A stretch of DNA of 64,000 bases from Phycomyces blakesleeanus NRRL 1555(-). Its lineage: Eukaryota > Mucoromycota > Mucoromycetes > Mucorales > Phycomycetaceae. The position numbers and the translations under genes are program-made. Positions 22,238 to 34,600 of this stretch are shown piece by piece (the first letter of the stretch is position 1; each line of letters starts with the position of its first letter). The stretch covers positions 3,433,545 to 3,497,544 of the forward strand of contig NW_017265135.1 of assembly GCF_001638985.1 (NCBI RefSeq), written 5' to 3'. The notes below the pieces were generated by a model. That model searched no databases, was not told the DNA's origin, and was given only the letters and a program-made list of their open reading frames with translations.

Positions 22238-23777
22238 ATCTTTTTTCTTTTTTTTTTAAAAAAAAAAAGTAATAATATTAATGAAGAAACGTAATGGAAG
22301 TAAATCAAGAGGAGTAAAGAAGAAGTATCGCGATGATCGTGCCGGGTCCTCGTATTGATCCGAACGGTCTTAAACGGCGTTGAAAGGACCCAGAAAACAT
22401 GTCATGGAGAGTGTTGTACAGCTATATATACACTTGCTATTGTATATACTTCCTAGTGTTCAAATTTAGACAACTCCCTTTTTCCGTAACATCAGGTTAT
22501 GTTGCGGAAGACATAGGCCGCGATGTTATATTCTAACAAGGACATTTCACACTAAATTTAATGCCTTGTCAATTTTTACGATTAACTTTTATTTTTCATA
22601 GTATTTCGTCTTATAGTACATTATCTTCATCAATAGTAGTCTCAAAAGCCAGAGCCTTGGTTAATATATATATATACAACCCAAAAGAAAAAAAAAGAAA
22701 TAATAATACTGTATTTCCTGTACAATAACTATGTCGGATATCTCCCGTTTAGTATGACTCTACTTCCCCCTAGTTTTTGTGTGTGTTTTTGCCTTGCCTC
22801 CCCTATTTCTGCTGTGCACACATATTCAAAGGACTAGCTATTTTTTTTGAAAGGTTCTACTAGTATTGCTCATTATTAGAAATAAAAGGAATCTTCTTTT
22901 TTTCTTGTATTCATCATGGGATTTTTTTTTGGTATTAAATTTGTAAATATAAACCTCACAAGTTATCTTATTGGCTTTTGATAAAGAAGTTGTGTACCAA
23001 GTTATGGTTTCAAAAATATACAATATTAAGAAAATGAGATATTTGAGAAATATTCAGCTTTACAAGGCAAGTTTTAATATACAATAAAAAATCTATAAAA
23101 GAATCTTTTCAGTGTACAGGGCTCTTTCCTTTGAGTTTATTACATGTTCACTTTTGGACTTGTTCGTTCTGAAAGTCTATGATCAGCGTATACCGTATTA
23201 TAAAACAGAATACTGTATCACAAAGAATATTTTAAAGCACAAGACCTTGGAAAAAAGAATACATAGTAAAAAGCTTATAGACTTTGACTTTTTCTCATGG
23301 TTTCTCTCTAGATAGACCTCGTACAGAACGCTAAAAGGTAATGCTATGGATTTTATAGCAAGAATATTAAGTACTTTTGTTTTATTTTCAACTACTCTGT
23401 ATTTATTTAAATGTTATATTGTATAGCCAATATGTTTTTTTCTTTATGTGCGCAACTTGTTTACAACGAAAGTTGGTGCACTTTAATAATACCGCATAAT
23501 GAAGCTATCACTACAAAAGCTATACATCGTATATAGCACCTTAGTAAGTATTCTTGAGATAGAACCTTCTGGTAAATCTGGTCGTGGCATAAAACAGATA
23601 ATCTAATTAGAAATAACAAGTAAAATCAAGGAAATAACGCCTTTAGTTGACTCATTCATGGTCAACTGGAGAAAATTAAGCAGCAATCATGTCGGGGTTT
23701 TCAACGGATATTTAAAGTTGCATTTTTTGTAGGTTTAAAGGAATAAGCTGCCCAAAGAGTTCTTTACTTGTTTGCTA
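22238..23777. other. 1.5-kb divergent spacer between protease and PLP enzyme
   Basis: Should hold both promoters. A TATATATA element lies at about 22423-22432, some 190 nt upstream of the protease ATG. A short GC-richer patch is at 22320-22400. The remainder is AT-rich with no supportable coding sequence. Confidence 0.5.
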
Positions 23778-25274
23778 ATGGCGAAAACAACATCATTTGG
23801 AAAACATCTTCGGTCAGACTTCTTCTTTGAGGAAGACTACACTCCACTCAATCATGGCTCTTTTGGCTGCTATCCTCGGTCTTTATTACCTGTCCTCCAT
23901 GAATATCAAATGAAAGCCGAGCAACACCCAGATCGTTGGTTGCGTCGCGACATGTTTCCGGTCTTAGATAAAAACAGAGAGATACTGGCCAAACTGATCA
24001 ATTGCGACGCAAAAGATATTGTATTTGTAACCAATGCCTCAAATGCTGTCAACAGTATCCTGAGAAGTCTTCCTTTTGAAGAAGGAGATAAGATATTATG
24101 TGTAAGAAAATTGGGAATAGTTTGTTAACAAAGATAAGCTAATATATATATATATATATATATTTAGTTCAACACAGCCTACAACGCAGTAGCAAAAACA
24201 ACTGACTACATTAAAGATTCACGTAAAGTGGAATTGGTAAAAGTAGAACTTAACTATCCACTTAGTGACTCCCAAGTCGTACAAGTCATCAAAGAAACTA
24301 TTACCAAGCAAGCCAACCCGGAACGTTTTCGACTTTGTGTTATGGACGGAATTAGCTCTGTTCCTGGTGTCGTTTTTCCTTTTGAAAAAGTGGTAAAACT
24401 CTTGAAAGAATATAAAATCCTGTCCTTGGTGGATGGTGCCCATTGTATTGGTAATTACCCATCAAAAAATTTAAATATAAGGTTTATCGAATATCTAAAA
24501 CAAGTACGTATTGATCAAAAGAATAATAATGGTAATGATAATGACAATAGGTCAAATTCCTCTGAACATTCGTCATGCGGATCCCGATTTCTTCCTTAGC
24601 AATTGTCACAAGTGGCTCTTTGCACCCAGAGGATGTGCCGTTTTGTACGTCGCTGAGCGACTTCAACGAATTATTCATCCGGTTATCATCAACGCAGACT
24701 ATCAGGATCACAGTGATCCTGCTGACACAACTTCTACCTTTCAACGTGAATTTGGATGGCCCGGCACATGCGATTTTAGTCCATACATGTGTATTGAGAA
24801 GGGTAAACGAACAAAAAAAATGCAATTGATTAAAGTTATTCTTTAATCGTACAATTAGAATGAGTACTGTGGGATACTAAGCGTTTCTTTACTTTAGCAC
24901 TCGAATACCGTGCGTCTATTGGTGGAGAAGAAGCAATAATGAGTTACTGCAACAACTTGGCCAATCGTGGAGGTGAATTGGTTGCCAAGATCCTTGGTAC
25001 TAGTGTGATGGAGAACTCAGAAGGCTCATTAACAGCAGCAATGGTTAATGTCAAATTGCCTCTCTATAATCCCCGTCTTGAAGCCAAAGACATCCCGGAT
25101 TACTTTATTAATACTCTAATTTACGAGTACAAGTGTATGGCAGCTGCTTATTTCCACAATGGGAGCTGGTGGATACGCTTGAGCGCACAGGTATACAATG
25201 ATTTGGATGACTTCGAAGTGGTGGGAAAGGCTCTTTTGAAAGTATGCACATCATTGGAGAAGAACAAGTTGTAA
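23778..25274 (+). CDS. class V PLP-dependent aminotransferase-fold enzyme (isopenicillin N epimerase / Egt2 C-S lyase-like)
   Basis: Exons 23778-24101, 24168-24450, 24551-24802 and 24898-25274 join in frame to 411 aa. The start FEEDYTPLNHGSFGCYP is the typical opening of the fungal isopenicillin-N-epimerase-like group. Later come ITNASN-type cofactor contacts (FVTNASNAVNSIL), the PLP-ring aspartate in LSLVDGAHCIGQIPLN, and the Schiff-base lysine in LSNCHKWLFAPRG. The C-terminal domain ends RLSAQVYNDLDDFEVVGKAL. This group includes fungal Egt2, the lyase of ergothioneine synthesis, and cysteine desulfurase-like enzymes; sequence alone seen here does not separate them. No Egt1-like neighbour is in the window. 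Fold is certain, substrate is not. The gene is convergent with the FAM210-like gene. Confidence 0.88.
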
Positions 25275-25587
25275 ACAGTTTAACTTATGTTTTTGAATAA
25301 CTTACACTCACTGTAAGTAATTGATAATTTTAATTGTTATTTTAATTTTAATTGTAATTGTAATAATATCAAGACATATATTCTATTGCGTCTTGAGTTG
25401 TAATGCGTATGGGCGTTTAAGGAAGTATATGTGCCTTTCTATTGGGTAACGATGATGAAGAAAAAGGTGGCGGTGATGGTGGCGGTGGATGTAAAGGTAG
25501 AAATCGATTGAATTAAACCGGGAGTGAATTTGTTGTCTTGTTGTCTTGTTGGCTGGTTGGGTGGTTGGTTAATTTTGCCTATCCTTA
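25275..25587. other. short convergent spacer
   Basis: About 310 bp between two convergent genes, holding both 3' ends. A TTAATTTTAATTGTAAT-type AT repeat sits at 25330-25370 and a GGTGGCGGTGATGG-type patch at 25465-25495. Nothing coding was seen. Confidence 0.5.
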
Positions 25588-26220
25588 TTAAACTTTCTTT
25601 ACTGCAGTTCCACCCAAAAGTCTAGGAGCATAGCGTGCCCAGCCAAGAGCATGAAGCTTGCGCACAACAGCAGGAGTGATTGCTGCAGTAATAGTTAACC
25701 GAAGAGGCAAAAACAGGGTTTTGTGGATAGTATACGCCAGCAAAAATACGGATGTAAAAGAAGGTCTCTCATTATCATTTTCACTATCCGCCTGTTTCGC
25801 TTCCTCAACCTTCTTAGGTTCTTCCTCGGATGTAATACCAATATACACCTTGGTTTTATTCAAGATATCAGCAGCACCAGCTTCGACCTGCTTTACTCTA
25901 TCCAGTCCAGCGAACTCAATAGCCAACAGGGCAGCACCGAGGTCCACACACCCGACACCGAGGTAGACCAGCACACCAGCGGCACCATACTTTCTGGCAA
26001 GTTCTTTGAGTTTTCCGCCCTTTGGTGCATTCTTCGCTTGCTCAATGACCAATGGAGAAGAAGTCATGGCGTTAATTTTTGCTGCTGTGTCCTGCTGTGA
26101 GTATTTTCTAACAAAAGAAGAGGGCTTCAAGGCAGCTCGGAAGAGGACATGTGGTCTGACAGCAGGTTGGCCAAGGCCTTTTGAGAGTGCGGCAAGGCGA
26201 AAAAATGGGCGAAAAGACAT
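25588..26220 (-). CDS. FAM210/DUF1279-like mitochondrial protein
   Basis: Single-exon protein of 210 aa. The N-terminus (MSFRPFFRLAALSKGLGQ..., Arg and Ser rich, no acids for about 40 residues) is a likely mitochondrial presequence. The DUF1279 core reads KLKELARKYGAAGVLVYLGV and continues with a membrane helix (VDLGAALLAIEFAGLD). A second hydrophobic segment near the C-terminus (FTSVFLLAYTIHKTLFLPLRL) and LHALGWARYAPRLLGG complete the fold. Family members sit in the inner mitochondrial membrane and have been linked to mitochondrial translation and iron/haem metabolism in animals. A TATA-like element lies about 55 nt upstream. It shares a 221-bp promoter with the ribose-5-phosphate isomerase gene. 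Confidence 0.85.
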   Translation of the reverse strand: MSFRPFFRLAALSKGLGQPAVRPHVLFRAALKPSSFVRKYSQQDTAAKINAMTSSPLVIEQAKNAPKGGKLKELARKYGAAGVLVYLGVGCVDLGAALLAIEFAGLDRVKQVEAGAADILNKTKVYIGITSEEEPKKVEEAKQADSENDNERPSFTSVFLLAYTIHKTLFLPLRLTITAAITPAVVRKLHALGWARYAPRLLGGTAVKKV

Positions 26221-26274
26221 GTTGAGGAGCGGAAGAAGAAAGAGTGCTTTAGGCGAGATTGTTTTGACACATAC

Positions 26275-26282
26275 TTTATAAA
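26275..26282 (-). promoter_or_regulatory. TATA-like element upstream of the FAM210-like gene
   Basis: The minus strand reads TTTATAAA 55 nt before the ATG at 26220, in the 221-bp space shared with the divergent isomerase gene. Support is position and match only. Confidence 0.35.
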
Positions 26283-26441
26283 AAGGGGGTTAGTGACTGT
26301 TATTTCCCTAATCGCTCTCCTTTTCTCTCCGCAATTGACGCACGGTTGGGATGGTTATGGCTCATCCATTCAGGGCACAGGTTTTAGACTTGGGGGTGGC
26401 GGGATATTTTCAGTGGCCGCTCCTTTGTTCTTCCCGTTCCG

Positions 26442-27454
26442 ATGCTACTCATACGCCCATCATCCTCCTTATTACGACATGCTATAGCATTTCGATCCCT
26501 TGCTACGCACAGTCTTTCAAAAGCTGAAAGAGGGAAGCAACTTGCTGCGTATCGTGCAGTTGATGAAATGCTAGATTCGAGTCTCGAGAAGGGCATCATA
26601 GGTCTCGGATCTGGTTCAACAATAGAACATGCCATTGAGCGCATCCATCAGCGTAAAGATCTTCACTCGGTCGTTTATGTACCAACCAGTTTCCAGACTA
26701 AACGGCTCATACTACACTACAACCTTAGGCTTGGAAATATTGACCAGTGAAGTTCAATTTTTTTTTTTGGTTATCAGATCTTGGAGTTTAATTGAAAGAT
26801 TGGCTATTTTGTAGATATACATCGGTTGACTTGACTATTGACGGCGCGGATGAGGTTGACGCAAATTTAAATGCCATCAAAGGAGGTGGAGCCTGTCTAT
26901 TCCAAGAAAGACTGGTTGCTCAAGCATCCAAGAAATTTGTCTTGATTGCAGGTATGCATATTTACAAATTTTGAATCACGAATAGCTTATTCAAGAATAT
27001 AGATGAGCGGAAAAAATCTGATAAACTAGGATCAAAGGTAATATACACACACATACACACACAAAAGTATTGGTAAATTGAATTCAAATATATTTTATTA
27101 TAGTATCTTCGCGGTATTCCTATTGAAATTGTTCCAATGGCTCTTCAAACAGTATTATTTAATATCCAGAATATGTGGGAAAATGCAACCGTGAGACTGC
27201 GAATGGCAACACCTACAGACAAAGCAGGACCAGTTGTCACTGACAATGGAAATTTAATCCTTGATTGTCAGATGGGACCTATTGATGATCCTGTGAATGT
27301 CTACAGAGATATCAAATTATTGACGGGTGTTGTGGATGTTGGTTTGTTCTGTAATATGGCTGAAGTAGCATACTTTGGTGGTCTGGAGGATGAGAAGGTT
27401 GATATTTGGTACAAGCAAAAATCAGGAAAAGGATCGACTGTGGTGAGAAGCTAG
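26442..27454 (+). CDS. rpiA: ribose-5-phosphate isomerase A
   Basis: Exons 26442-26746, 26815-26951, 27003-27037 (35 nt) and 27104-27454 join in frame to 275 aa. The enzyme interconverts ribose 5-phosphate and ribulose 5-phosphate in the pentose phosphate pathway. Motifs: [18 protein letters not shown] (phosphate loop), [20 protein letters not shown] (catalytic Asp), [20 protein letters not shown] (catalytic Glu/Lys region), [13 protein letters not shown] built across the microexon, and [21 protein letters not shown]. The N-terminus [20 protein letters not shown] looks like a mitochondrial presequence, unusual for a cytosolic enzyme; no later in-frame ATG before the domain offers a shorter form except one at about residue 43, which would cut into the domain. 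It ends convergent with Brf1. Confidence 0.95.
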
Positions 27455-27673
27455 AATGAAGTTTGTAATAAAGCAATTAAAAGGATAATATAAAATTAAA
27501 AAGTCGAAAAGGAAAATAGAATTATGCGTAATTTACAGAATATATAGTGGTAATCAAAAGCAGAAGAAAAAGTAGAAAGTAAAAAAGTAAAGATTAATAA
27601 GAAAAACTGCCTTGATCGTGGTGAATAAAACAAGAATGCATGATTTTTGTTTGGTGGATCCAATGAATCCTCG

Positions 27674-30607
27674 TTAATACTCGTCATAGTCATAATAGTT
27701 GTCTTCAGTAACGGCTTCATCCCAGCCCATCTTAGATCTTGCCTCACGCAACAGACGTTCGTCGTCTGCCATGTCATCCAAATCCATATCTTCATCATCT
27801 TCTTCATCTTCCACTTCAGGTTTATCTGGTTCTTCTTCACCTGGTGCTCCGCTATTAGACTTGCGCCGTTTGGCCTGACCAGCTTCTCCTGGTTCTTCGA
27901 CGATCTCCCATGAAGAAGTATCGGCTACCTTGTCACCGACTGCATCCTTAAGCGTTCTCTTCAATTTGTCTTGGGCCTTAATTTTAGCAATTGATTCCGG
28001 GGATTCAAACATGTCATCAAACACAGCCTGATTAATCTTCTTCGATAGTTTCTTTTGGATAACCAACTGTTTGGCTGCCTCCGCTGGGGTGTTTGCTTGA
28101 GTGGGTCTCTTCCGCTTACCAGATTTCTATATATGTATAAGATATGGAACCAAGCAAATATCAGAATAAATATGGACATAAAAGATAAAAGACACCACAA
28201 TTACTTACGCCTTTTTTTGTAAAAATGCCATTCTTTCTATCCATTTCTTGCTTTCTTGCTTTTGCAGCCATTTCTTCAAGGTACTCCTTGTTTGCGTTGT
28301 ACCATACGATTGTCTTTGCATTTACTTCATCGTTAGTAAGAATCATAGCCTCAATCTCTTCATCGTCAACATCGGAAAGGCTTTCATCTTGATTTTGTTT
28401 TCCTACTTCTTTTTCTATAGTTTCGTTCATAAAGTTAGTTTTGTCTTTCACAAAATATATATTGGGTTACCTAGAGCTTCCGTTGCTTCCATTAGAGATT
28501 TATCGTTCATCCAGGTAGCAAGCTCCTTCTCTAGTTCTGCAGCATCATTTTCGACATCTGGGTTGACAGCGTCTGATGTTTCAGGAATGTCATAATTTGC
28601 GTCTACATTATCTGGTTTTTTGCTTTTTACGACATCTCTTCCTTCAACGGGTATCTCTACTTGAGTAGCGTCTTCATCCTCAACTCGTTTCTCGACTTGG
28701 GTGGCATCATCGTCTTCGCCTGATTGTGCAACTTGGGTAGCCTCGTCATCAGCAGCTCTAATTGATGCCACTTCACCGCTTCCCTTTTCTAGATTCGCAT
28801 CATTTATAGGGGTAGACTTCCGTTTCAACAAGTTTGTCGAATCAAGCTCACGTGTAAAGTCAGATGCTGTGATAATGAAGTCTTCTTGCATTGGCTTAGG
28901 TGTTTGTGCGTATTCAGATGAGTCCAATTCGTCTTCTTCTTGTTTGATCCTTTCTATAATACTATCCGTAATTCTTGCATCGACAACTGCTACTTCATCA
29001 TCCTCATCCTCATCCTCATCCTCGACTTGATCATCATATTTTGAGTTTGGGTTGGGTTTCTGCTTGAGCGTGTTAATCGTGTTGTGGTCTCCCCCTAATG
29101 ATTTACCAGATTGTGATTGTGATGTTGAGACTGTGCCCATGTTTGAAACAAATGCAAAATCTTCATCGTTGCATTTGTTGAGTTCGCCTGTTTCTTCCGT
29201 CTCGTCTTCCTCTGCTTCATTTTCTTCTGCTTCCTTTTCTGCATTTGCCTTTTTTTTATTCTTTACAAATGCTGGTGGGTCGGCTTCTGTTTCTAGCCAC
29301 ATTGTTCGGAAATCTCTCACACTAAGATTCGAAGAATCGGTCGTATTGAATTCTTTTAATCTTTAGGAGTGATAGATATAGATATATAAAAGCACGCAAG
29401 TTAATAAACATCAGAGAATACGCTGTAGATAATGATAATGATATTAGTAATATATGATTTCTACTCTATATATTTAAAGTATTCAAAAACTAACCTTTTC
29501 TGAATAGTAACGTCTGCAACCTTTACAATATAAATCATCTCGCGTGTGGTACGTCTAAAGCCATTTACTCGGGCAGCGATCAGTAAACATGCGCCACAAA
29601 TACCAGCAGGACGACGACCAGTTCGAATCCAATCACGGTCCATACGCTGTACAAGACGCACGGCATCCTGTGCTACACGTTGAGTATATTCACCAAAGTC
29701 AAGGGCAGCAGCAAAGCGAGATATATAAATCGATGGATCCACCAACGGAAGTTTAAGGCAAAGTACACGGACCAACTTAAGAAAAGTCGCACCAAGCATA
29801 AACACATTTACCTAAATAATATGTATATATATGATATTTAGTCAAAAGCAAGGTAAGAGTTTATACCTTTATGCGGCTCTTACTTGAAGTAGATCTGAGA
29901 AATCGATCAACATCTGAGAACTTTGTTCATTTCTGCACACAATGTAGAGACACACAGCTGCTACATGATCACTTTTACGACCTCTTGTGAATCGATTTAC
30001 TACTGCTAGATTGTAATATCGTTGTGCAGCCTCTCGAAATCGTTCTGATAGGTGAAGAGCAAATGAAAGACGTGCAATCTTTTGACGACCTGGACTGAGA
30101 TATTAGTTAACCGTAAATATTTTAAATGGATAATATTATGTACATAAGTGTTTATACTGTACCATTTTCCATTGCTTGCTCTTGTCCAGCTCTACCACCC
30201 CGACCACCAAACGGTCCGCCGGATGAGATACGACCTAGTAATTAAATTGACAAGGGTAAGTTTTCAAGTATTGAAATAGGTTTGATTGTTTAACGGGGTA
30301 ACAAGTCTAAACTTTATTCACCTGATTCGCCTGCATAAGAACCGGAGAGAACTGTCTTTCCACCCGACATCTCGTGGAAAGACACTTCAGACACCATTGT
30401 ATTCTCCTCTAATACCTAATCAAATGCACATTTGTTAAACACATTTCGAAAAAAAAGTACATGCTGAGAATCATAAAAACAACAGCGGCAGTAATAACAA
30501 TAATAATATGTCTGCAATCTAATACTTACTTCACCGCATCCAACACAGTAGACAGTACCGGTGGAGGGATCACTTTCAACTTTGCTAGATCCACATCGAC
30601 AACGCAT
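27674..30607 (-). CDS. BRF1: TFIIIB subunit Brf1 (RNA polymerase III initiation factor)
   Basis: Eight exons (30607-30530, 30415-30322, 30234-30163, 30089-29884, 29811-29495, 29360-28471, 28414-28209, 28126-27674) join in frame to 771 aa. The first exon is a TFIIB-type zinc ribbon (MRCRCGSSKVESDPSTGTVY then CVGCGE). Next come two cyclin-like repeats, with SERFREAAQRYYNLAVVNRF in the first and RRPAGICGACLLIAARVNGF in the second. A long acidic, low-complexity linker follows. The Brf1-specific TBP-binding homology block is DVDDEEIEAMILTNDEVNAK with KTIVWYNANKEYLEEMA. The C-terminus is acidic. Brf1 with TBP and Bdp1 places Pol III on tRNA and 5S genes. It shares a 240-bp divergent promoter with the DDB1-like gene. 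Confidence 0.95.
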
Positions 30608-30847
30608 GTTTATTGGGTTTCTTGCTTTGGTGAAATTACGTTACGGATATGGATAAAAAGGTCAAAAAGCCCAACTGAAATAACATTAAAAGTGCGGTAT
30701 ATCTTTCACACTGTTAAAGACGGGAAAAAATGAAGATAAAGACAGTCACTTCCTCATGGGGGGATTTTTTTTAAATCCGCATTGACAATGTCGGTTCTCC
30801 AAAGATTACACGCTTGAACTCAGGATCCCATTAAGTTGGGTGTAAAG
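30608..30847. promoter_or_regulatory. compact divergent promoter, Brf1 / DDB1-like gene
   Basis: Only 240 bp separate the two start codons, so both promoters must lie here or in the leaders. A G-run/T-run (GGGGGGATTTTTTTT) sits at 30758-30773. No clear TATA element is visible. Confidence 0.45.
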
Positions 30848-31617
30848 ATGACTGAAATGTATTCTTATTATCGATCGACGTGCCACAGCACTGCAATTCA
30901 AAAGATTCTACGTGGATCCTTATCTGCTCAGAATGCAACCGAGATCATATTCATCAAAGTATGCAAAAGAAGAAAATGAAATGAAATAAAACACAAAACG
31001 CATGTTATCCATTTGGACGTTTGATTGCCTTTATTTATTATTATTGTAATACTTACCTCTCAATGGGGGGAAAATAATTGAATAATGACCTTTAGGGGAG
31101 CTCTATTCAAGTATTGACTGTAACGCCAAGTGCTACCGCCAATGACATAAATTTGCTGACATCTGAATTTGAGCAACCTGTTTTTGGCACTGTTGGTGAT
31201 GCTCGACTTATGCGTTGTCAATTCAGCGACGTTTCCACGGAAAATCAAGATGAAATTTTGTTGGATGACTCTGATAGTATCTCTGATGAGCCATTTGTGC
31301 TCAAAACAAGACCTGGGCATCCAACTATCCGTGGCCAAGATGTTGTAGCAGCTGTTTCAGAATATGGAAAATTAGTATTCTGGACTCTTACAACGGCTGA
31401 AGACTCCAACTCTTTATCCCAAACAGGGCGCTTTGAAACACTGGCTGAAGTAAGACAGTACATTATAGGAATACGTGATTATTATGACTATTTTTTTAAA
31501 AGAGAAAAAATGGGCAATACTCGTATTAGTTGACATTAGATACCCCTGGCCTTGAGTACACAAAAGTGGGCAAAAGTCTTGCGATTGATCCATTGTAAGA
31601 AACACGTACACACATAC

Positions 31618-31661
<44 letters not shown>

Positions 31662-34600
31662 ATACATTTAAATATCTTTTACATATATATCTTTTACAAG
31701 TATATATACGGATATAGATATTAGATAAAGAGAATTATAAGCAAAGAAGAGAAGAGTGCTAAAATAATTGCTCTTAACTATTGTCAAAATAGTTCCCGTG
31801 TGATTGCTGTGTCCTCTTACCAAGATCGACTAGATGTTCTCATTATGAGTGAAGCTATGTCTAGAACATGCTTTGATCCTGTGGCAGGGGTAGGCAAACA
31901 ATTATATTGAACACGTTATTGAATTGGGGTATTATTAGATGGGAACTGTAATAGAGGAAGGAATAATCTGGCATATGGAGTTTCTCTATACACACACCGA
32001 TTCGCCTGACAGAATATTATTGGCACTCGTAGTGTACAAGTAAGACTTAAAAGAAATATTAATCTGCTTTATTAAATATTTGTGTACTGTACAAAGTGAT
32101 GTAGAAAGAATTTGTCGTATGGTAATATATGCCATAAATACGTCTAACCCACACAGTGTTGGGATCGAGCGAATTGGAAGACTCCCGCTCGATCGAAGTG
32201 AGTTTTTTTCTCTAGTATATTAATACAAGTTAAAGCAAACTTACATATTTTTACTTTTATGTAAATAAAAAGATACCCCTTTACCTGTTCTTTTGATTCC
32301 TTTGGAGTGCCTGCCAGAAACATTTATGCTTGTTACGGTATGACTCATAGTAATGTCATTTATTCTGGATTAGCATACTAATACTTTATGAATATTTTTC
32401 AGGAGCAGCATGTGTGCGTCTTAACCGCTGATGATATAGCATGTGGCAATGTTATGTATCCCAGCAGCCCTTTACCACGAAAATCTAACGAGACATTTTG
32501 TAAATTGATATTGATATTCTATTTATCTATTACTTACCCTTAACTGATATCGTAGACCCGCTTTTTACCGCATACTCATTACCTACTGACCCAACTGAAA
32601 AATACATATATCTTGGTACTGAAGACGGTCGTATTTATCATCTTGATATATCCTCGCTAGAGGATATGAAGTGGACACTAGTAGCCCAAGTAAATCCAAT
32701 TGGACAATCAATGTGTGTCATATCTGCGATGACGATGACTCAAAAGGATGGCTCGGAACTTCCTGTCGATGTTATTGTGTACAGTGGCGAAGGAGTTGAT
32801 AGTCAAGCTATTGCAGTAAATCATCTTAAGGTATGTATCTTATTTCAAAACTTGACAGAAAACTAAGATATAATAATGTATGTATATGTGTGTGTGGTCA
32901 TGTTATGGAACATATAGCTTGATCAGATAGTCTCTTCTGATTTCATTTATCAAGATAATTCTGTGGTTATTCAAACATTTACCAACCGGGCACCCCTTAT
33001 GGACTATCACGTTATGCACGATGAAATAGCAAAGCAGGACAAACTAATAACGTGCGCAGGACAAGGAAAAAATGGAGCAGTAAATGTTATCTCTCAAGGA
33101 TACCAAGCTACTAGTATTACTGATCCGAGTCCAGGGTGGGAAAGGTGAGGCCATTTTTGTTTTTTTGTTGCTGTTGCTGTAAATTTCAGTATATGTTCTC
33201 TAACAGGAACAAAAAAACCACGCACAGATTCACAAATATGTGGAGTGGAATTGTAAATATTGACGGCATAGAGACACATTGCCTGACTGTTTCGTTTATG
33301 TCATGTACAAAAGTATTAGCTGCACAAAGTGAGTCAGTTAAACCAATAGAATACCTAATAGAAATTCTAATATAATACCGTTTATATTATAGATGGTGAT
33401 TTGGTCGAAATAACAAATCAAGTTTGCGCCAAAGATGACATAAAGACTGTTTTTTCAGATACATTTATCATAAACCAAGCTCCAATGATGATTCAGATTT
33501 ACGACGAAGCTATTTTAATCAGTAGATGTGGAAATAACATAGATTATGGTATATGCATATATTATTATCAAAACAAAAAGCCGAATATTCTATAAATTTA
33601 TTCTTACAGTTCAATTCTTATAGATCAATGCTTAATATGGACACCCAAAGAACTTGGCTTGCTCAACAACTATGCTATTCGATTTGCTACCCTGTGGAAA
33701 AACGAGAGAGAGGAGATAACTGTAACCCTATGCTTAGACTATGGAGAGAAATATTTCCTTCAGAGTTTACTAATTTTACAACAAGATGAAAGGTAAACCG
33801 CCAAAACCCTATTATAATCAAGAATAAAAATGCTAATATATATATATATTACTTAGGATATTTATTCAGCCTTGTGGAAACATAGAGATACAAATGGAGC
33901 CATGTTGTCTAGAGCTTATTACAATTGGGTAATTTGACTTTTCCTTACCAATATATTTTGCAGAAGCAATATCAGCACGTATTTACACTATGTGCATTTG
34001 GTAGAGATCCTACAAACCTACGGCGTGTCCTTGTTGTGGGAACTTTTGAAACTCTATTAAATTTTTATATCGTAAAAGATTCCGCAATTAACCTTTTACA
34101 CAGTGAAAACTTGGGTAAGTTATTTTTTGAAGGTATACATAATGGTTTATTTGTGATCTGATTATCTAGATATCTATTTAGCTCTCTCACCAGCAGAAAA
34201 ATTTGCGGTTCCAGGATCAATAAGCTTAATAGGATCTTTTGATAATACCAGCAACACACAACATTTATTAGTTGGGCTGAGGCAGGGAACACTACTTTGT
34301 TACACGCTCAATCCATATGACATGATACTGATCAATTCACCGCCTATTGTTCGAAAACTTGGCTTAAGCGCTGTGTACCTTGTACCAACAAGATCATGCG
34401 ACCATGTATTCGCACGCTCAAATGCACTGTGGAAAATTGAAATTAACCCAGGATCACTGTTTTCATTTGTTATTGAAAAAGTGTTACTTCCAGCTTTTGA
34501 ATTCATTAGTTCAATTGTCATCTTTGATGCTGGTCTTGCTTTAGGGTGGTCATCACAAGCAGAAATGATAGCAGTAGTAGCTGACCAGCAGTTTCACATA

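Noticed and set aside
25310..25325. CACTGTAAG at the 3' end of the PLP enzyme gene as another CACTG-element end
   Set aside because: Only nine bases match and no inverted partner or subterminal repeat lies nearby.
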